From NCBI RefSeq assembly GCF_963678975.1, contig NC_089274.1:28273053-28337052 (forward strand): a stretch of DNA of 64,000 nucleotides, read 5' to 3'. Positions 58,301 through 61,653 of this stretch are shown here, piece after piece. A program made the position numbers and the translations under genes. The DNA is from Dysidea avara (lineage: Eukaryota > Porifera > Demospongiae > Dictyoceratida > Dysideidae). Positions within the stretch are counted from its first letter, which is position 1. Every line of letters starts with the position of its first letter. The notes under the pieces were generated by a model, which did no database searches, was not told the origin of the DNA, and saw only the letters and a list, made by a program, of their open reading frames with translations.

Positions 58301-58878
58301 ATCCAAGGTGGCGGCCAAGAAATGGCTGTGATGGTAGGTTAATGGTAAAAATTTTAATAATGACAATTTAGGTAAATTTTGTGAAGCGGCACAAAAATTC
58401 ACCTGAATTGTCGTTATTAAAATTTTTACCATTAACCTACCATCACAGCCATTTCTTGGCCGCCACCTTGGATTTCACATCTTTTTTCACCATAGCTTTT
58501 CTAAGGGCCGCACACTTTTTTTACAGCTTGGCTGTTTTGGATTAGATATCTTAATCAGTGAATTAAACATAGTGTATTCACAAATCTGACAATTTCAGTT
58601 AGGAACATCTTTTGCTCCAGGGTCAGATTAGTGAGGGTCCACCATACTTATACATTATATCACAGTGTGTTGTACTTATTCTTCATTATTAAGGCTAAGT
58701 TAAAATTTGTGGTAAGGAATTGTCTAAGAATTTATATGTCTAATTGGCAAATATGTTACCACATATGTAATACATACGTACCATAACTTGAAGTGGATGG
58801 TGTTGTTTTTTAAATCCTTTTGGTCCCCATTTGAATGGCTTACTCTTTTTTTTCTTTGGTGGTTTCTTCTTTTCTCCA
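12705..58878 (-). CDS. TRPA-like cation channel, 5'-partial, 14 exons
   Basis: This is the main gene of the window, a TRP channel of the TRPA type. Such channels form tetramers in the plasma membrane and pass cations in response to chemical, thermal or mechanical stimuli. Fourteen exons join in frame to 581 residues: basic pre-S1, S1, a long loop, S2-S5, pore/S6, TRP-like helix, coiled coil and Asp tail. Diagnostic strings are HHPLQVM/VESQRIELLKHP before S1, FPLTGIYVVMF after S4, SLVKTMVMTTGEFDF in the pore and VGLAVDDIKGVQ after S6. The ankyrin repeats expected upstream are absent, so the 5' end lies beyond the window. TRPA is the best fit from the pre-S1 and pore wording; a closely related ankyrin TRP is the alternative. 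The span exceeds 46 kb because introns are filled with transposons. An assembly gap lies in one intron. Confidence 0.85.
13115..13300 (-). CDS. TRPA exon: post-TRP-helix cytoplasmic segment
   Basis: Exactly 62 codons, phase 0 to phase 0, between acceptor CTCTTTACAG and donor TTG/GTAAGT. It begins VDLALDVEDLMFIRVRKHF, continuing the previous exon's LKRLALQ, as expected of the helix after the TRP domain. A basic KHFRKKKDDER and a VWYKIKKVFFP segment follow. Confidence 0.85.
13594..14197. mobile_element. hAT-type MITE, TAGNGTTGCACCGATA termini
   Basis: A 604-bp element with ends TAGAGTTGCACCGATA and TATCGGTGCAACACTA, flanked by a perfect 8-bp duplication ATCAAATC (13586-13593 and 14198-14205). 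Repeated ATCGGTATCGG strings lie near both ends. It sits in the intron between 13300 and 17157. Confidence 0.85.
14205..14407. mobile_element. AACAGCCAAGCTGT foldback MITE copy
   Basis: The left arm starts CCACACAAAAACAGCCAAGC. The right arm is the complement of its inner part (GCCGCCACCTTTGATTTCAC) and stops short of the outer end, so the copy is asymmetric. It abuts the hAT element. Confidence 0.75.
14520..14760 (+). mobile_element. Fragment of composite-element terminal module
   Basis: Contains CAGATTCAACTCAAATTAGG and GATGCCCTACCCTGAGG, diverged from the same strings at about 15990-16030 in the larger terminal-module copy. Confidence 0.45.
14768..15290 (-). pseudogene. Broken mobile-element protein (GFWG / SLLRSA family)
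   Basis: Minus-strand frames together give the order of motifs I associate with a mobile-element protein common in sponge and cnidarian genomes: RVDVSASGFWGG, a FFDVKVFNPS segment, a YYxHExEK-like stretch, and near the 3' end SVMSWLCCRICYSLLYSAFM followed by CLRGARS. The family's usual ending is SW-RCR-SFSLLRSA--C-RGSRS. Several frame changes and stops separate these pieces, so the copy is dead. Its function in the element is not known to me. It lies in a channel-gene intron. Confidence 0.5.
15467..15600 (+). mobile_element. tRNA-like SINE copy with dispersed-motif tail
   Basis: A tRNA-like head (GTAGTGTTGTAAGGGCTTGG, then B box GGTTCAAATCC) is followed by CTTGCACACATTTTTACTTC and the dispersed word TGACTGTTTTATTAGAGTATC. 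The related minus-strand copy at 21660-21780 has the same order. Confidence 0.55.
15600..16260 (+). mobile_element. Degraded terminal module of composite element
   Basis: Matches the module at 29700-30530 in order: CAGTACATTCAAACCACAAAAGG-like start, CCTGTAGGCATGACAACAAAT, GTGTGCGAAAAG with purine-rich run, CTCAGCAATGGCT, CTACCCCGAGG, and the terminal hairpin CACACTATCATGTG at about 16165. No array or foldback is attached, so this is a solo end. Confidence 0.6.
16880..17118. mobile_element. Foldback MITE, AGTAGGGATCA type
   Basis: The arms TTTTGAGTAGAGATCACAGA and TATGATCCCTACTCAAAA face each other around a second inverted pair (GGTGGTCATCTACATCTG against GGTGTAGATGACCTCCC). The same layout recurs at 36213-36408. 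Confidence 0.65.
17157..17225 (-). CDS. TRPA exon: end of S6 and TRP-like helix
   Basis: A 69-nt exon, phase 0 at both ends, acceptor ACTTACCAG and donor CAA/GTTAGT. It codes VGLAVDDIKGVQETATLKRL then ALQ. VGLAV-DIKGVQ-xATLKRLA-Q is the segment straight after S6 in TRPA channels and is a strong family marker. Confidence 0.9.
17278..17481 (-). CDS. TRPA exon: pore helix, selectivity filter and S6
   Basis: Exactly 68 codons, phase 0 at both ends, acceptor TTCATTACAG, donor CTG/GTAAGC. It reads GVRSAFSSPGRSLVKTMVMT then TGEFDFDGIFF (pore helix and filter), an acidic stretch NSQEDAEDGND, and the S6 helix LWIVFIILMPIILTNLL. The Glu-Phe-Asp after the filter glycine fits a cation pore. Confidence 0.9.
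17482..18319. other. Intron sequence, nothing further seen
   Basis: Part of the 17482-22562 intron. It is AT-rich with a short tandem TCTATCTATCTA run (about 18020-18032) and no coding signal. Confidence 0.6.
18320..18510. mobile_element. AACAGCCAAGCTGT foldback MITE copy
   Basis: Left arm CTACACAAAAACAGCCAAGC; right arm ends GGCCGCCACCTTTGATTTCA, matching only the inner part of the left arm. It is about 80% similar to the 14205 copy by eye. Confidence 0.7.
18511..20302. other. Intron sequence, no gene recognised
   Basis: AT-rich intron DNA with no supportable exon, long repeat or open frame above background. Confidence 0.55.
20303..20549. mobile_element. Foldback MITE, TAGAGATCGCTGAAAAAAGT ends
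   Basis: Near-perfect arms of about 75 bp (AATAGAGATCGCTGAAAAAA at 20301 against TTTTTTCAGCGATCTCT ending 20547) surround a short loop. The arms include GTCAAACAAGCCAGCATG and its complement, and GAGATCTATATTTGGACTC. Confidence 0.75.
20986..21223. mobile_element. AACAGCCAAGCTGT foldback MITE copy
   Basis: Complete copy with both ends: ATCCACACAAAAACAGCTAA at the left and TTGGCTGTTGTTGTGTGGAT at the right, arms about 100 bp. Confidence 0.75.
21660..21780 (-). mobile_element. tRNA-like SINE copy
   Basis: On the minus strand: TAGTGGTTAAGGATGCAGG (A-box-like), GGTTTGAACCATG (B-box-like), then GTGCACTTTTCACCTCACAG and TGACTGCTCTATTATT. This order matches the plus-strand copy at 15467-15600. Confidence 0.55.
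21940..22130. mobile_element. Foldback MITE with CCTACTTTG inner arms
   Basis: TGAAGTAGGGTTAGC faces GCTCAGATCCCTTGATTT, with TCTGTGGGAAAATTCCTACT inside facing AAGGATTTTCCTACAGAG. A sister copy lies at 48180-48430. Confidence 0.6.
22563..22975 (-). CDS. TRPA exon: S2, S3, S4, S4-S5 linker and S5
   Basis: A 413-nt exon that enters with two bases completing a codon and ends at a codon boundary (acceptor CACTATTAG, donor CCA/GTAAGT). It codes an acidic DTEDYERSF lead, S2 (LRGAAIIVVIFAVIRILIE), a cytoplasmic RRRLRYFSDWENW, S3 (MELSLFVATIIFVSS), S4 (WQLGALALFIAWLDLVLFL), the linker KKFPLTGIYVVMF, then S5 (MILLSILFVVSFGVAFYMLF). WQLGA--LFIAWL and FP-TGIYVVM are typical TRPA wording. The loop between S3 and S4 holds two cysteines (SGCLCPD). 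Confidence 0.9.
23026..23052 (-). CDS. TRPA loop microexon, 27 nt
   Basis: Acceptor CTATTGTACAG, donor GATG/GTCAGT. Phase 1 at both ends. It codes SDDDDSCD between split codons: acidic, with one cysteine. It joins directly to the S2 exon. Confidence 0.7.
23265..23285 (-). CDS. TRPA loop microexon, 21 nt
   Basis: Strong acceptor (ATTTTTATTTTTTTCAG) and donor ACTG/GTATGT. Phase 1 at both ends, codes ILVDFT between split codons. It has no cysteine. Confidence 0.7.
23286..24379. other. Intron sequence with repeat fragments
   Basis: Start of the long 23286-32606 intron. Two words at 23464-23490 and 23965-23985 belong to the dispersed TCTAATAGAGCAGTCA motif and bracket a ~500-bp unit beginning GGGACAGTGCATCGGTATCG and ending near CCGACACACTGTCCCTTTAA, a possible small inverted-repeat element. 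No coding signal. Confidence 0.45.
24380..24432. repeat. Hairpin GTAAGAAGTGTTATATCCC
   Basis: GTAAGAAGTGTTATATCCC faces GGGATATAACATTTCTTAC around a 14-base centre (CACTGTGCACAGTA) that is itself nearly palindromic, giving a 52-bp near-perfect palindrome. Confidence 0.8.
24550..25015 (+). mobile_element. SINE-like repeat with (AATA)n tail
   Basis: The 3' end GCACTTGTGCTGTAAAGCC then TTAATAAATAAATAAATAAA matches, in reverse, the one at about 31445-31480. The A-rich tetranucleotide tail is typical of retroposed elements. The 5' boundary is a guess. Confidence 0.4.
25080..25440 (-). mobile_element. Fragment of composite-element terminal module
   Basis: Minus-strand relative of the terminal modules: GTCGTGCAGCCAAGACGGCC at 25086 corresponds to the terminal GTCGTGCGGCCCAAGAAGCC of the 51661 copy, followed by an AGCTCCATGTTGTCTTCTC segment and CTCCACCTTCAGCACTTCAC. 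Confidence 0.45.
25590..25762. repeat. Cluster of TACCGTACGCGTACGG-like palindromes
   Basis: At least eight degenerate copies of a 10-14-bp palindrome around GTACGCGTAC/GTATGCGTAC follow each other at 15-30-bp spacing. The whole cluster is repeated in inverted orientation at 31195-31325, starting from the shared TGTTCTGTACCGCACGC. Confidence 0.7.
26470..26800. mobile_element. AACAGCCAAGCTGT foldback, full-length hairpin
   Basis: A near-perfect 330-bp palindrome starting TATCTAATCAAAAACAGCC and ending GGCTGTTTTTGATTAGATA. The arms are about 160 bp and include TGGCGGCCAAGAAATGG and its complement, with a loop of ~20 bases near 26635. It forms the outer end of the 26470-30530 composite element. 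Confidence 0.85.
26801..27014 (+). other. Link between foldback and minisatellite
   Basis: Contains AAAGCCGGCCTATGGCTGG, an imperfect palindrome, then an AT-rich stretch. The same link is found inverted at 58070-58225 in the second composite copy, so it is part of the element rather than host sequence. Confidence 0.6.
27015..29690 (+). repeat. 31-bp minisatellite array, copy 1
   Basis: About 86 head-to-tail units of 31 bp, consensus AGCTGAACTCTCTACAAGG plus a variable TGATTTGTTTGT half. Variants differ mainly in the second half (GGTTTCTTTGT, GACTTCTTCT, GATTTGTGTGT). Units drift along the array: GAACTCTCTACA dominates the first half, GATCTCTCTGCA the second. It is the reverse complement of the 52.5-57.8 kb array. 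Confidence 0.95.
29691..30530 (+). mobile_element. Terminal module of composite element, copy 1
   Basis: Begins with the dispersed word CTGTTCTATTAGAGTATC, then CCTGTAGGCGTGACAACAAAT, GTGTGCGAAAAG with a purine run, CTCATATCTCGGAAATGG and finally GGGCCGCACGACACACTATC. The last part folds as CACACTATCGTGTG. The same order appears inverted at 51661-52490. Open frames here are short and not conserved between copies. Confidence 0.8.
30531..31194. other. Intron sequence with an inner inverted repeat
   Basis: AAGGAAATTTTGATGTCAGAA at about 30718 faces TTATGTCAAAATTTCCTTG at about 30888, with repeats of the word TTCGTCAA between. This is a small foldback of ~190 bp. No coding signal. Confidence 0.5.
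31195..31325. repeat. Cluster of GTACGCGTAC palindromes, inverted copy
   Basis: Degenerate palindromes such as CCATACGCGTACGTAT and CATACACGTACAGTAC in series, ending GCGTGCGGTACAGAACA, the complement of the start of the 25590 cluster. Confidence 0.65.
31445..31660 (-). mobile_element. tRNA-like SINE copy with AATAAA tail
   Basis: On the minus strand a duplicated B-box-like GCAGGTTCGAGGCTAC / CAGGTTCGAGGCTGC leads to CAGCACTTGTGCTGTAAAGC and TTTATAAATAAAAAAC. The tail matches the plus-strand element ending at 25015. Confidence 0.5.
32172..32344 (-). pseudogene. Orphan TRPA S2-S3-like exon
   Basis: A 173-nt open segment with acceptor CTTGACAG and donor CAAG/GTAGAG. It codes AWIILFFVAKAVVGG, a second hydrophobic run, YFLHVFYKNF, then VTLMELLLFTAAIFITI. 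The order matches S2, cytoplasmic linker and S3 of the real exon at 22563-22975 (compare MELSLFVATIIF). It enters in phase 0 and leaves in phase 2, while the neighbouring loop exons are all phase 1, so it cannot be spliced into the chain without breaking the frame. It has no S4-S6 partners nearby. An old duplicated exon or remnant of a second channel copy is the best reading. Confidence 0.5.
32607..32678 (-). CDS. TRPA loop exon, 72 nt
   Basis: Acceptor GTTTTTATAG, donor TTTG/GTAAGA. Phase 1 at both ends, codes IVTKTTTNINGSVSSEILDE then ECF. It has an N-glycosylation sequon (NGS) and one cysteine, fitting an extracellular loop between S1 and S2. Confidence 0.75.
32847..33046. other. Assembly gap, 200 N
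   Basis: Exactly 200 undetermined bases, a usual placeholder length, so the true size is unknown. It lies in the channel intron between the 34275 and 32607 exons and could hide another small exon. Frames running through it are meaningless. Confidence 0.98.
33165..33345 (+). mobile_element. tRNA-like SINE-like repeat
   Basis: GCATTGACTGTTAACCCAAA and GGGTTCGTTCGATTCCTGCC resemble a tRNA head with B box, followed at the 3' end by the dispersed word GTTCTATTAGAGTAT. Confidence 0.4.
33547..34082. mobile_element. Mariner-like MITE, GTGAAACCTCA ends
   Basis: Between TA dinucleotides (33545-33546 and 34083-34084) lie the ends CGGTGAAACCTCACTTAGTG and GGCCCTATTAATGAGTTTCACAG. Internal repeats of TCATTAATAAGGCCACC occur on both strands. 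TA target and CNGTGAAAC ends suggest a Tc1/mariner derivative. Confidence 0.6.
34275..34286 (-). CDS. TRPA loop microexon, 12 nt
   Basis: A very good acceptor (GCTATTTTTCTTTAG) and donor (CAAG/GTACGTGT) surround only GAACCTGTCAAG. Phase 1 in and out gives TCQ between split codons, with one cysteine. If it were skipped the frame would still hold. Confidence 0.6.
34339..34410 (-). CDS. TRPA loop exon, 72 nt
   Basis: Acceptor GTTATCTTACAG, donor TTATA/GTAGGT (weaker). Phase 1 at both ends, codes DLPIMAMMNISNGERVNISG then TYY. It has two N-glycosylation sequons (both NIS) and no cysteine. Same length and phase as the 32607-32678 exon. Confidence 0.65.
34569..35215. mobile_element. MITE with AATTGTGAC ends
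   Basis: Ends AATTGTGACCAGATCTGCGG...AACCCGACACAA and TTGTGTCGGGTTTTTGCAA...GTCACAATT are inverted repeats of about 35 bp with small gaps. No transposase. It belongs to the group of elements ending in TGTGAC seen at 43570, 44186, 50885 and 57819. Confidence 0.6.
35271..35669. mobile_element. Mariner-like MITE, CAGTAGGGGCC ends
   Basis: TA-flanked (35269-35270 and 35670-35671), ends CAGTAGGGGCCATTAAAAA and TTTTTAACGGCCCCTACTG. The inside is filled with short direct and inverted repeats of ATTGTTTTAACAAT, so the whole element can fold into several hairpins. Confidence 0.75.
35887..35907 (-). CDS. TRPA loop microexon, 21 nt
   Basis: Acceptor CATTTGGCCATAG, donor TGTAG/GTAAGT. Phase 1 at both ends, codes NGKDCV between split codons, with one cysteine. 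The acceptor is only moderate, so this one is less sure than its neighbours. Confidence 0.5.
   Translation of the reverse strand, partial: LMEKIV
36213..36408. mobile_element. Foldback MITE, AGTAGGGATCA type
   Basis: AAGAATTTTAAGTTCAAGTAG faces AATTGAACTTAAAATTCCTA, with GGGAGGTTGTCTACAC inside facing GTACAGATGACCTCCC. Sister of 16880-17118. Confidence 0.65.
36451..37364. mobile_element. hAT-like element with nested repeat
   Basis: Starts CAGTGTTGGGTAGTTCATTA and ends ATAACCCAACACTG, as at 2124 and 49913, but without a matching target duplication. The middle (about 36720-37250) aligns with the MITE family at 43570 and 50885, so one element has inserted into another. A 52-codon minus-strand frame with good splice sites (36886-37043) lies in this repeat part and is not called an exon. 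Confidence 0.6.
37597..40930 (+). pseudogene. P-like (THAP9-related) transposase, broken
   Basis: Pieces read in order: 37597-39033 in a single frame broken by TAA (38152) and TGA (38335); 39082-39708; short exons at about 39710-40010; 40163-40390; and 40775-40925. Recognisable P-superfamily strings are LKLPSKSTMQAYT, GALIFDEVKVACQLMWN with NHQLMGLA, LVCDGGSSNISAIKA, IFWLICPSHQLKNMVN, and near the end GSAVESLFSQYKFTAGGKL. These match the RNase H-like catalytic core and the C-terminal GxEHLF-type block of P/THAP9 transposases. I see no N-terminal THAP zinc finger. Besides the stops there are frame changes around 39020-39110. It could not act in its present form. Confidence 0.7.
40973..42592 (-). 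CDS. Transposon accessory protein, intron-containing
   Basis: Minus-strand gene inside the P-like transposon, running towards the transposase. It may start at MASLEEVKREVKVQIRQ (about 42592) and end LLVHHTQLVTKLGSNN at 40973. Recognisable blocks: SPTKKRKSKAMNQRQREELL (basic, nuclear-signal-like), then SVFQSEVCVKFDEQFF to HCLLDHVNCFS, then ETDGDDVYFYFGGAAISDML and LHLHYKHIKTC, then AHERIHGQPKSFDDFTEALS. Introns fit GT-AG at 41.24-41.32 kb (AAG/GTTAGT to CATCTAG) and near 41.63-41.68 kb. No in-frame stop was seen in the main exons, unlike the transposase. The DDVYF-FGGA block is one I know from uncharacterised mobile-element proteins of invertebrates. Function is unknown. Confidence 0.55.
43258..43278 (-). 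CDS. TRPA loop microexon, 21 nt
   Basis: Acceptor ATACTTTGCAG, donor TTTAG/GTGAGT. Phase 1 at both ends, codes DFQCTL between split codons, with one cysteine. It follows the S1 exon directly in the proposed chain. Confidence 0.65.
   Translation of the reverse strand: MTFSVL
43570..44189. mobile_element. MITE, GACTGTCTCAGCAAAAACCC ends
   Basis: Ends GAGACTGTCTCAGCAAAAACC and GGGTTTTTGCTGAGATGGTCAC are inverted repeats. Its interior aligns along most of its length with the copy at 50885-51538 (shared GTGTCCAAGGAATGGATCAC and AGTTTCAGCCTTCTGTGG). Confidence 0.75.
44186..44614. mobile_element. MITE, TATGTGACTGGACCTGCAA ends
   Basis: Ends TATGTGACTGGACCTGCAAA and TTCTTGCAGATCCGCTCACATA are inverted repeats. 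It abuts and partly shares the CATATGTGAC end of the previous element. Internal parts (TCAAAGTTTCAGCTGAG, GGAAAATAAACTACACAGG) are relatives of that family. Confidence 0.6.
44977..44982 (-). CDS. Possible 6-nt TRPA loop microexon
   Basis: Acceptor CCCTTGCAG and donor GTAAGG enclose only GTATAG. In the phase used by the neighbouring exons it would add Cys-Ile and keep the frame. Such tiny exons are known but cannot be trusted from sequence alone. Confidence 0.2.
   Translation of the reverse strand, partial: V
45702..46347. mobile_element. hAT-type MITE, TAGANGTGTACCGATA ends
   Basis: Ends TAGAAGTGTACCGATAATCGG and CCATATTGGTACACCTCTA, flanked by CACGCTTA and CATGCTTA (45694-45701 and 46348-46355), an 8-bp duplication with one mismatch. 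GATATCGGTACAT-type strings fill both sides. Related in design to 13594-14197. Confidence 0.8.
46713..46887 (-). CDS. TRPA exon: pre-S1 helix and S1
   Basis: A 175-nt exon, phase 0 in and phase 1 out (acceptor TTATTATTGTAG, donor GATT/GTAAGT). It codes VESQRIELLKHPIVTKLLDH, then KWKSFGRNFYFVN and the S1 helix MFTYLIFLSFLTAFALLS, ending PTPNSHD. VES-R-ELL-HP-V--LL--KW--FGR is the classic TRPA sequence just before S1. Confidence 0.9.
48180..48430. mobile_element. Foldback MITE with CCTACTTTG inner arms
   Basis: Sister of 21940-22130: GGTGGGAAAGTCCCTACTTTG faces CAAAGTAGGACTTCCCACTG, with outer arms around GTAAGGATC and GGATCCCTAC. Confidence 0.65.
49305..49408 (+). repeat. (GCAG)n tetranucleotide repeat
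   Basis: About 25 GCAG/GGCA units, nearly perfect, inside the 47375-49620 inverted-repeat region. Confidence 0.95.
49913..50287. mobile_element. hAT-type MITE, CAGTGTTGGG termini
   Basis: A 375-bp element with ends CAGTGTTGGG and CCCAATACTG and a perfect 8-bp duplication CAGGTAGT (49905-49912 and 50288-50295). It has split an older repeat whose halves still match across it. Confidence 0.85.
50885..51538. mobile_element. MITE, TATGTGACCGTCTCGCCAAAA ends
   Basis: Ends TATGTGACCGTCTCGCCAAAA and TTTTTGCTGAGACGGTCACATA are inverted repeats. The interior matches 43570-44189 closely. Minus-strand frames inside (51178-51489) are not shared intact with the other copies. Confidence 0.75.
51661..52490 (-). 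mobile_element. Terminal module of composite element, copy 2
   Basis: Starts with the terminal hairpin CACACGGTAGTGTG and GTCGTGCGGCCCAAGAAGCC. It carries TTGTCACGCCTACAGGGTAA at about 52105 and ends with GAGATACTCTAATAGAGCAG against the array. It is the inverted counterpart of 29691-30530. A short (TTA)n run lies at 52278-52305. Confidence 0.8.
52505..57800 (-). repeat. 31-bp minisatellite array, copy 2
   Basis: About 170 head-to-tail 31-bp units, consensus AGAGTTCAGCTACAAACAA plus ATCACCCTGTAG, the complement of the 27-29.7 kb array. Two larger duplications are visible inside: a 641-bp period (markers CTAGTGACCCTG at 52756 and 53397) and a 920-bp period (marker TATGCAGTGTAAAAAGATCA at 55581 and 56501). 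Confidence 0.95.
57819..58061. mobile_element. MITE, TATGTGACCGGATTTGCGAA ends
   Basis: A 243-bp element with almost perfect inverted ends of about 45 bp (TATGTGACCGGATTTGCGAA then AAGGGGTCTTCCACACACAT). It lies at the array end. Confidence 0.85.
58226..58550. mobile_element. AACAGCCAAGCTGT foldback, full-length hairpin
   Basis: Near-perfect 325-bp palindrome from ATCTAATCCAAAACAGCC to GGCTGTTTTGGATTAGAT, loop near 58385. It forms the outer end of composite copy 2, joined by the CAAAGCTGGCCATAGGCCGG link at 58175. Confidence 0.85.
58782..58878 (-). CDS. TRPA exon: basic pre-S1 segment
   Basis: A 97-nt exon (acceptor TTTTCCACAG, donor TTATG/GTACGT) entering with one base to complete a codon and leaving at a codon end. 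It codes GEKKKPPKKKKSKPFKWGPK then GFKKQHHPLQVM. HPL-VM joins to VESQRIELL in the next exon, as in TRPA. The strongly basic stretch could touch membrane phosphoinositides; that is inference. No further upstream exon was found before the window end. Confidence 0.8.
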
Positions 58879-59381
58879 CTGTGGAAAATAAGTAAGCTGT
58901 GTACACAATGCTTATGAACACACATATATACATATTCATACATGCTTACAAGTTTGTTTGTAGATATTATAATAAAATAGTTATTCCTTAATAAAATAGC
59001 CATTGAGGTTTTGTAGTAATGATCAAAAACACTGTGATATAGATAAGGCCCTGAAAAGTTTGTATTACAGTATGCATATAAAAAGTATCATGTCATTAAC
59101 AAACATCTTCATATGCTGGTTGAAAATTCAATTTAGTAAATGTACTGTTATGTACAAATTTTTTAGGTATGTAATTTTCACAGATAAACAATTTCAGGAT
59201 TTTTATAGTTTTATTTTTAGGTTACCTATATAGCATAGAGGTAATCTTGATAATCATTAATTTTTGAGGATGAAAATTTTGTGGACAGTTAAACAATCAT
59301 GAAATTTGCAAAAAAAAAAATGTTCCTCAAAAACTTGTGTATACAGTATGATATATTTCATTACAGTAACTGAGTGATACA
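58879..59381. other. Intron sequence, nothing recognised
   Basis: AT-rich DNA 5' of the last visible channel exon, with short poly-A and AT runs and no supportable exon or repeat. Confidence 0.5.
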
Positions 59382-59729
59382 TGGTATCAAGAGTTCATAT
59401 TATATATATATATATTTAGGAGAGTATCCAACGCTGTATTGCCCCTTCAAAACACACTGCGTTATAATACTATGCAATAGTTATCATCACCAAAGGTGTT
59501 AACTTGCTTCAAGAGCTATAAGGGCCTTGAAGTGCTTGCAGGTCTTTGCTTTGGTATATCAATGCCTATCAAAAAGTCTTTCATGGCGAAGCCATGTGTT
59601 GGAGTTTACTGAAATTATACTAAAATATTCAGATATGTTACACAACATTACGCAGTGTGTTTTGAAGGGGTAATACAGGCATTGGATACTCTCCTAAATA
59701 TATATATATTATGAACTCTTGATGGTATA
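59382..59729. mobile_element. Foldback MITE, GGTATCAAGAGTTCATA ends
   Basis: Arms of about 75 bp: ATGGTATCAAGAGTTCATAT at the left and ATGAACTCTTGATGGTATAT at the right, with AGGAGAGTATCCAACGC and CCCCTTCAAAACACACTGCG each facing their complements. Confidence 0.8.
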
Positions 59730-59779
59730 TATACCATGATCATGTGAAACTTAAAATGCACCATCAGGTGAATATACTC

Positions 59780-60200
59780 ACCTGTAGTTTGAGGCACGTG
59801 ACACACTACTGAACGTCACACCCATTTGTAGGCTAATAGCCTGCCAGGGGCGCCAGTACGATCAATCACCTAAGCCGGTCAGGCCAAGAGCCTTTCTGCA
59901 CCAGGTAACCAATCACCCCAGTTACCCCAGCCAGTACGAGTGTGATCGCTGGATTCGTTTTACAGACATACTTCAAGACTTCGATGATGGCTGCTTGTGG
60001 TTAGCAGCAGATAATGATGTCACTACGTTTGTTGAAATGAACGAAAAAGTCCTAGCAATATACAGAAATATGTTTACTAAAAGCCACAATCAATTTACCA
60101 ACTCCATCGCTAAAGGAAGTATACAACTAATTCTACCATGCCTAACTATGGCGAAATATGTGTGAGTTAGTGTCATTGCATGTGTATGGTGTTCTCGTGC
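59780..60200 (+). repeat. Dispersed repeat with GGCTGCTTGTGGTTAGCAGC core
   Basis: AGGCTAATAGCCTGCCAGG, CAGCCAGTACGAGTG, ACTTCGATGATGGCTGCTTG and CTACGTTTGTTGAAATGAAC recur in the same order at 50340-50570 and around 61665-61810. The function of the unit is unknown; it looks like a small non-coding repeat. Confidence 0.5.
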
Positions 60201-60479
60201 TCTATGGTGTGTGTTAATTATGAGGCATGGTATATGAACCATGGCTCACTTCGGTGTATTGCACTATATACATCCCTCATCCCAGTCATCAGAAATTCAC
60301 TGGTGACAAACCCCTTGGCCTTGCCTCAGGGTTTTCCTCTGACTTTGGACTCAGGGGTGTATATAAGTGCAATACACTCGTAGCCATGGTTCATATATTA
60401 GAATTTACATATACTCACTGGTGGTTTGAGGTACACGACACTAATGCGTGTTATGTCTATTTGTGGGTGCCAGTACTAT

Positions 60480-61546
60480 CAATCAAAGCCTTCGACAAGG
60501 TTCCTCATCAGCGTTTACTTTATAAGTTGAAATGGTATGGCATAGACAACAATATTTATCAGTGGATTAAATCTTTTCTAACAAATCGTCATCAACAAGT
60601 AATCATAGATGGCTCAATTTCTTCTCCAATTCCAGTTACTTCCGGAGTTCCACAAGGCACAGTCCTAGGTCCCATACTGTTTTCAATATACATAAATGAT
60701 CTACCAGAAGTCATCAAACACTCCACAATAAGACTATTTGCTGATGACTGCATATTATACAGACAAATTAAATGTACAGAAGATGCTATTTTACTCCAAA
60801 GCGACATTAACTCCTTTATGGAATGGGCCTCGATATGGCAAATGAAACTCAACGTAGATAAATGTCACAGCATGAGTGTAACCCTAAGTAAGCTTTATAC
60901 TATCTCAAGAACCTATTACATGGATAACTCTCCCTTGTCCCAAGTTGACAGTTGCAAGTACTTAGGTGTCATCATCCAATCAGACCTAAAATGGAACATG
61001 CATGTCAACTACATAACAGCTAAAGCCAACAAAACATTGGGATTTCTCAAACGTAATATCTCATGTGCCTCAATCCATGCTAAGAAATTAGCATACACCG
61101 TATTTATTCGTTCCCAACTCGAATATGCTGCAACAGTGTGGGCACCCTGGCAGTCTACCTTAATATCCCGGTTAGAGCAGATACAACGAAGAGCAGCCCG
61201 GTTTGTGACCAATACATACACACGTGACCCTACTGTTAGCATAACTAACCTTATGGACCAGCTGGACTGGGAATCACTTGAAAGCAGACGATTAAAATTA
61301 AGATTATCCATGATGTACAAAATTATCCACAATGAAATTGATATCCCATTTGATTTGTATACTAACTTTGCAACATATTCCAGTACAAGAAATTATCATC
61401 CTTTTAACCTCCTATCATTGCAAGCATCAAAGACCTCATATCAGTCCTCATTTTTTTCCAGCAACAATTTCACTTTGGAATGATTTACCTAACCTAGCTA
61501 AAGACTCTAATTCACTTGAAGTATTTAAATCTATAATTAAATTATA
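60480..61546 (+). pseudogene. 5'-truncated LINE reverse transcriptase (CR1/L2-like)
   Basis: The open frame gives the second half of a non-LTR retrotransposon ORF2. It opens inside the reverse transcriptase at SIKAFDKVPHQRLLYKL (motif A region), continues with GVPQGTVLGPILFSIYIND, the catalytic FADD box in RLFADDCILY, then CKYLGVIIQ, YAATVWAP, LEQIQRRAARFV and LDWESLESRRLKLRL. The endonuclease and the first RT motifs are missing, so it was truncated on insertion. A frame shift near 61450 in a T run moves the end into the next frame, where FFPATISLWNDLPNL closes the family's usual C-terminus. It ends at about 61548, followed by 3' UTR and an (ATAA)n tail. Confidence 0.85.
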
Positions 61547-61653
61547 ATTTACTTATTGTATTGAATTATTATTTTTTTGTGATTTGTCTGTACATTTTTC
61601 TTCATTTCTGAAGTTGTACAGTATAGGTAAATAATAAATAATAATAATAATCA
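61547..61653 (+). repeat. LINE 3' tail with (AATAAT)n
   Basis: Short 3' UTR followed by AAATAATAAATAATAATAAT. Simple-repeat tails of this sort are usual for CR1/L2/RTE-like LINEs. Confidence 0.7.
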
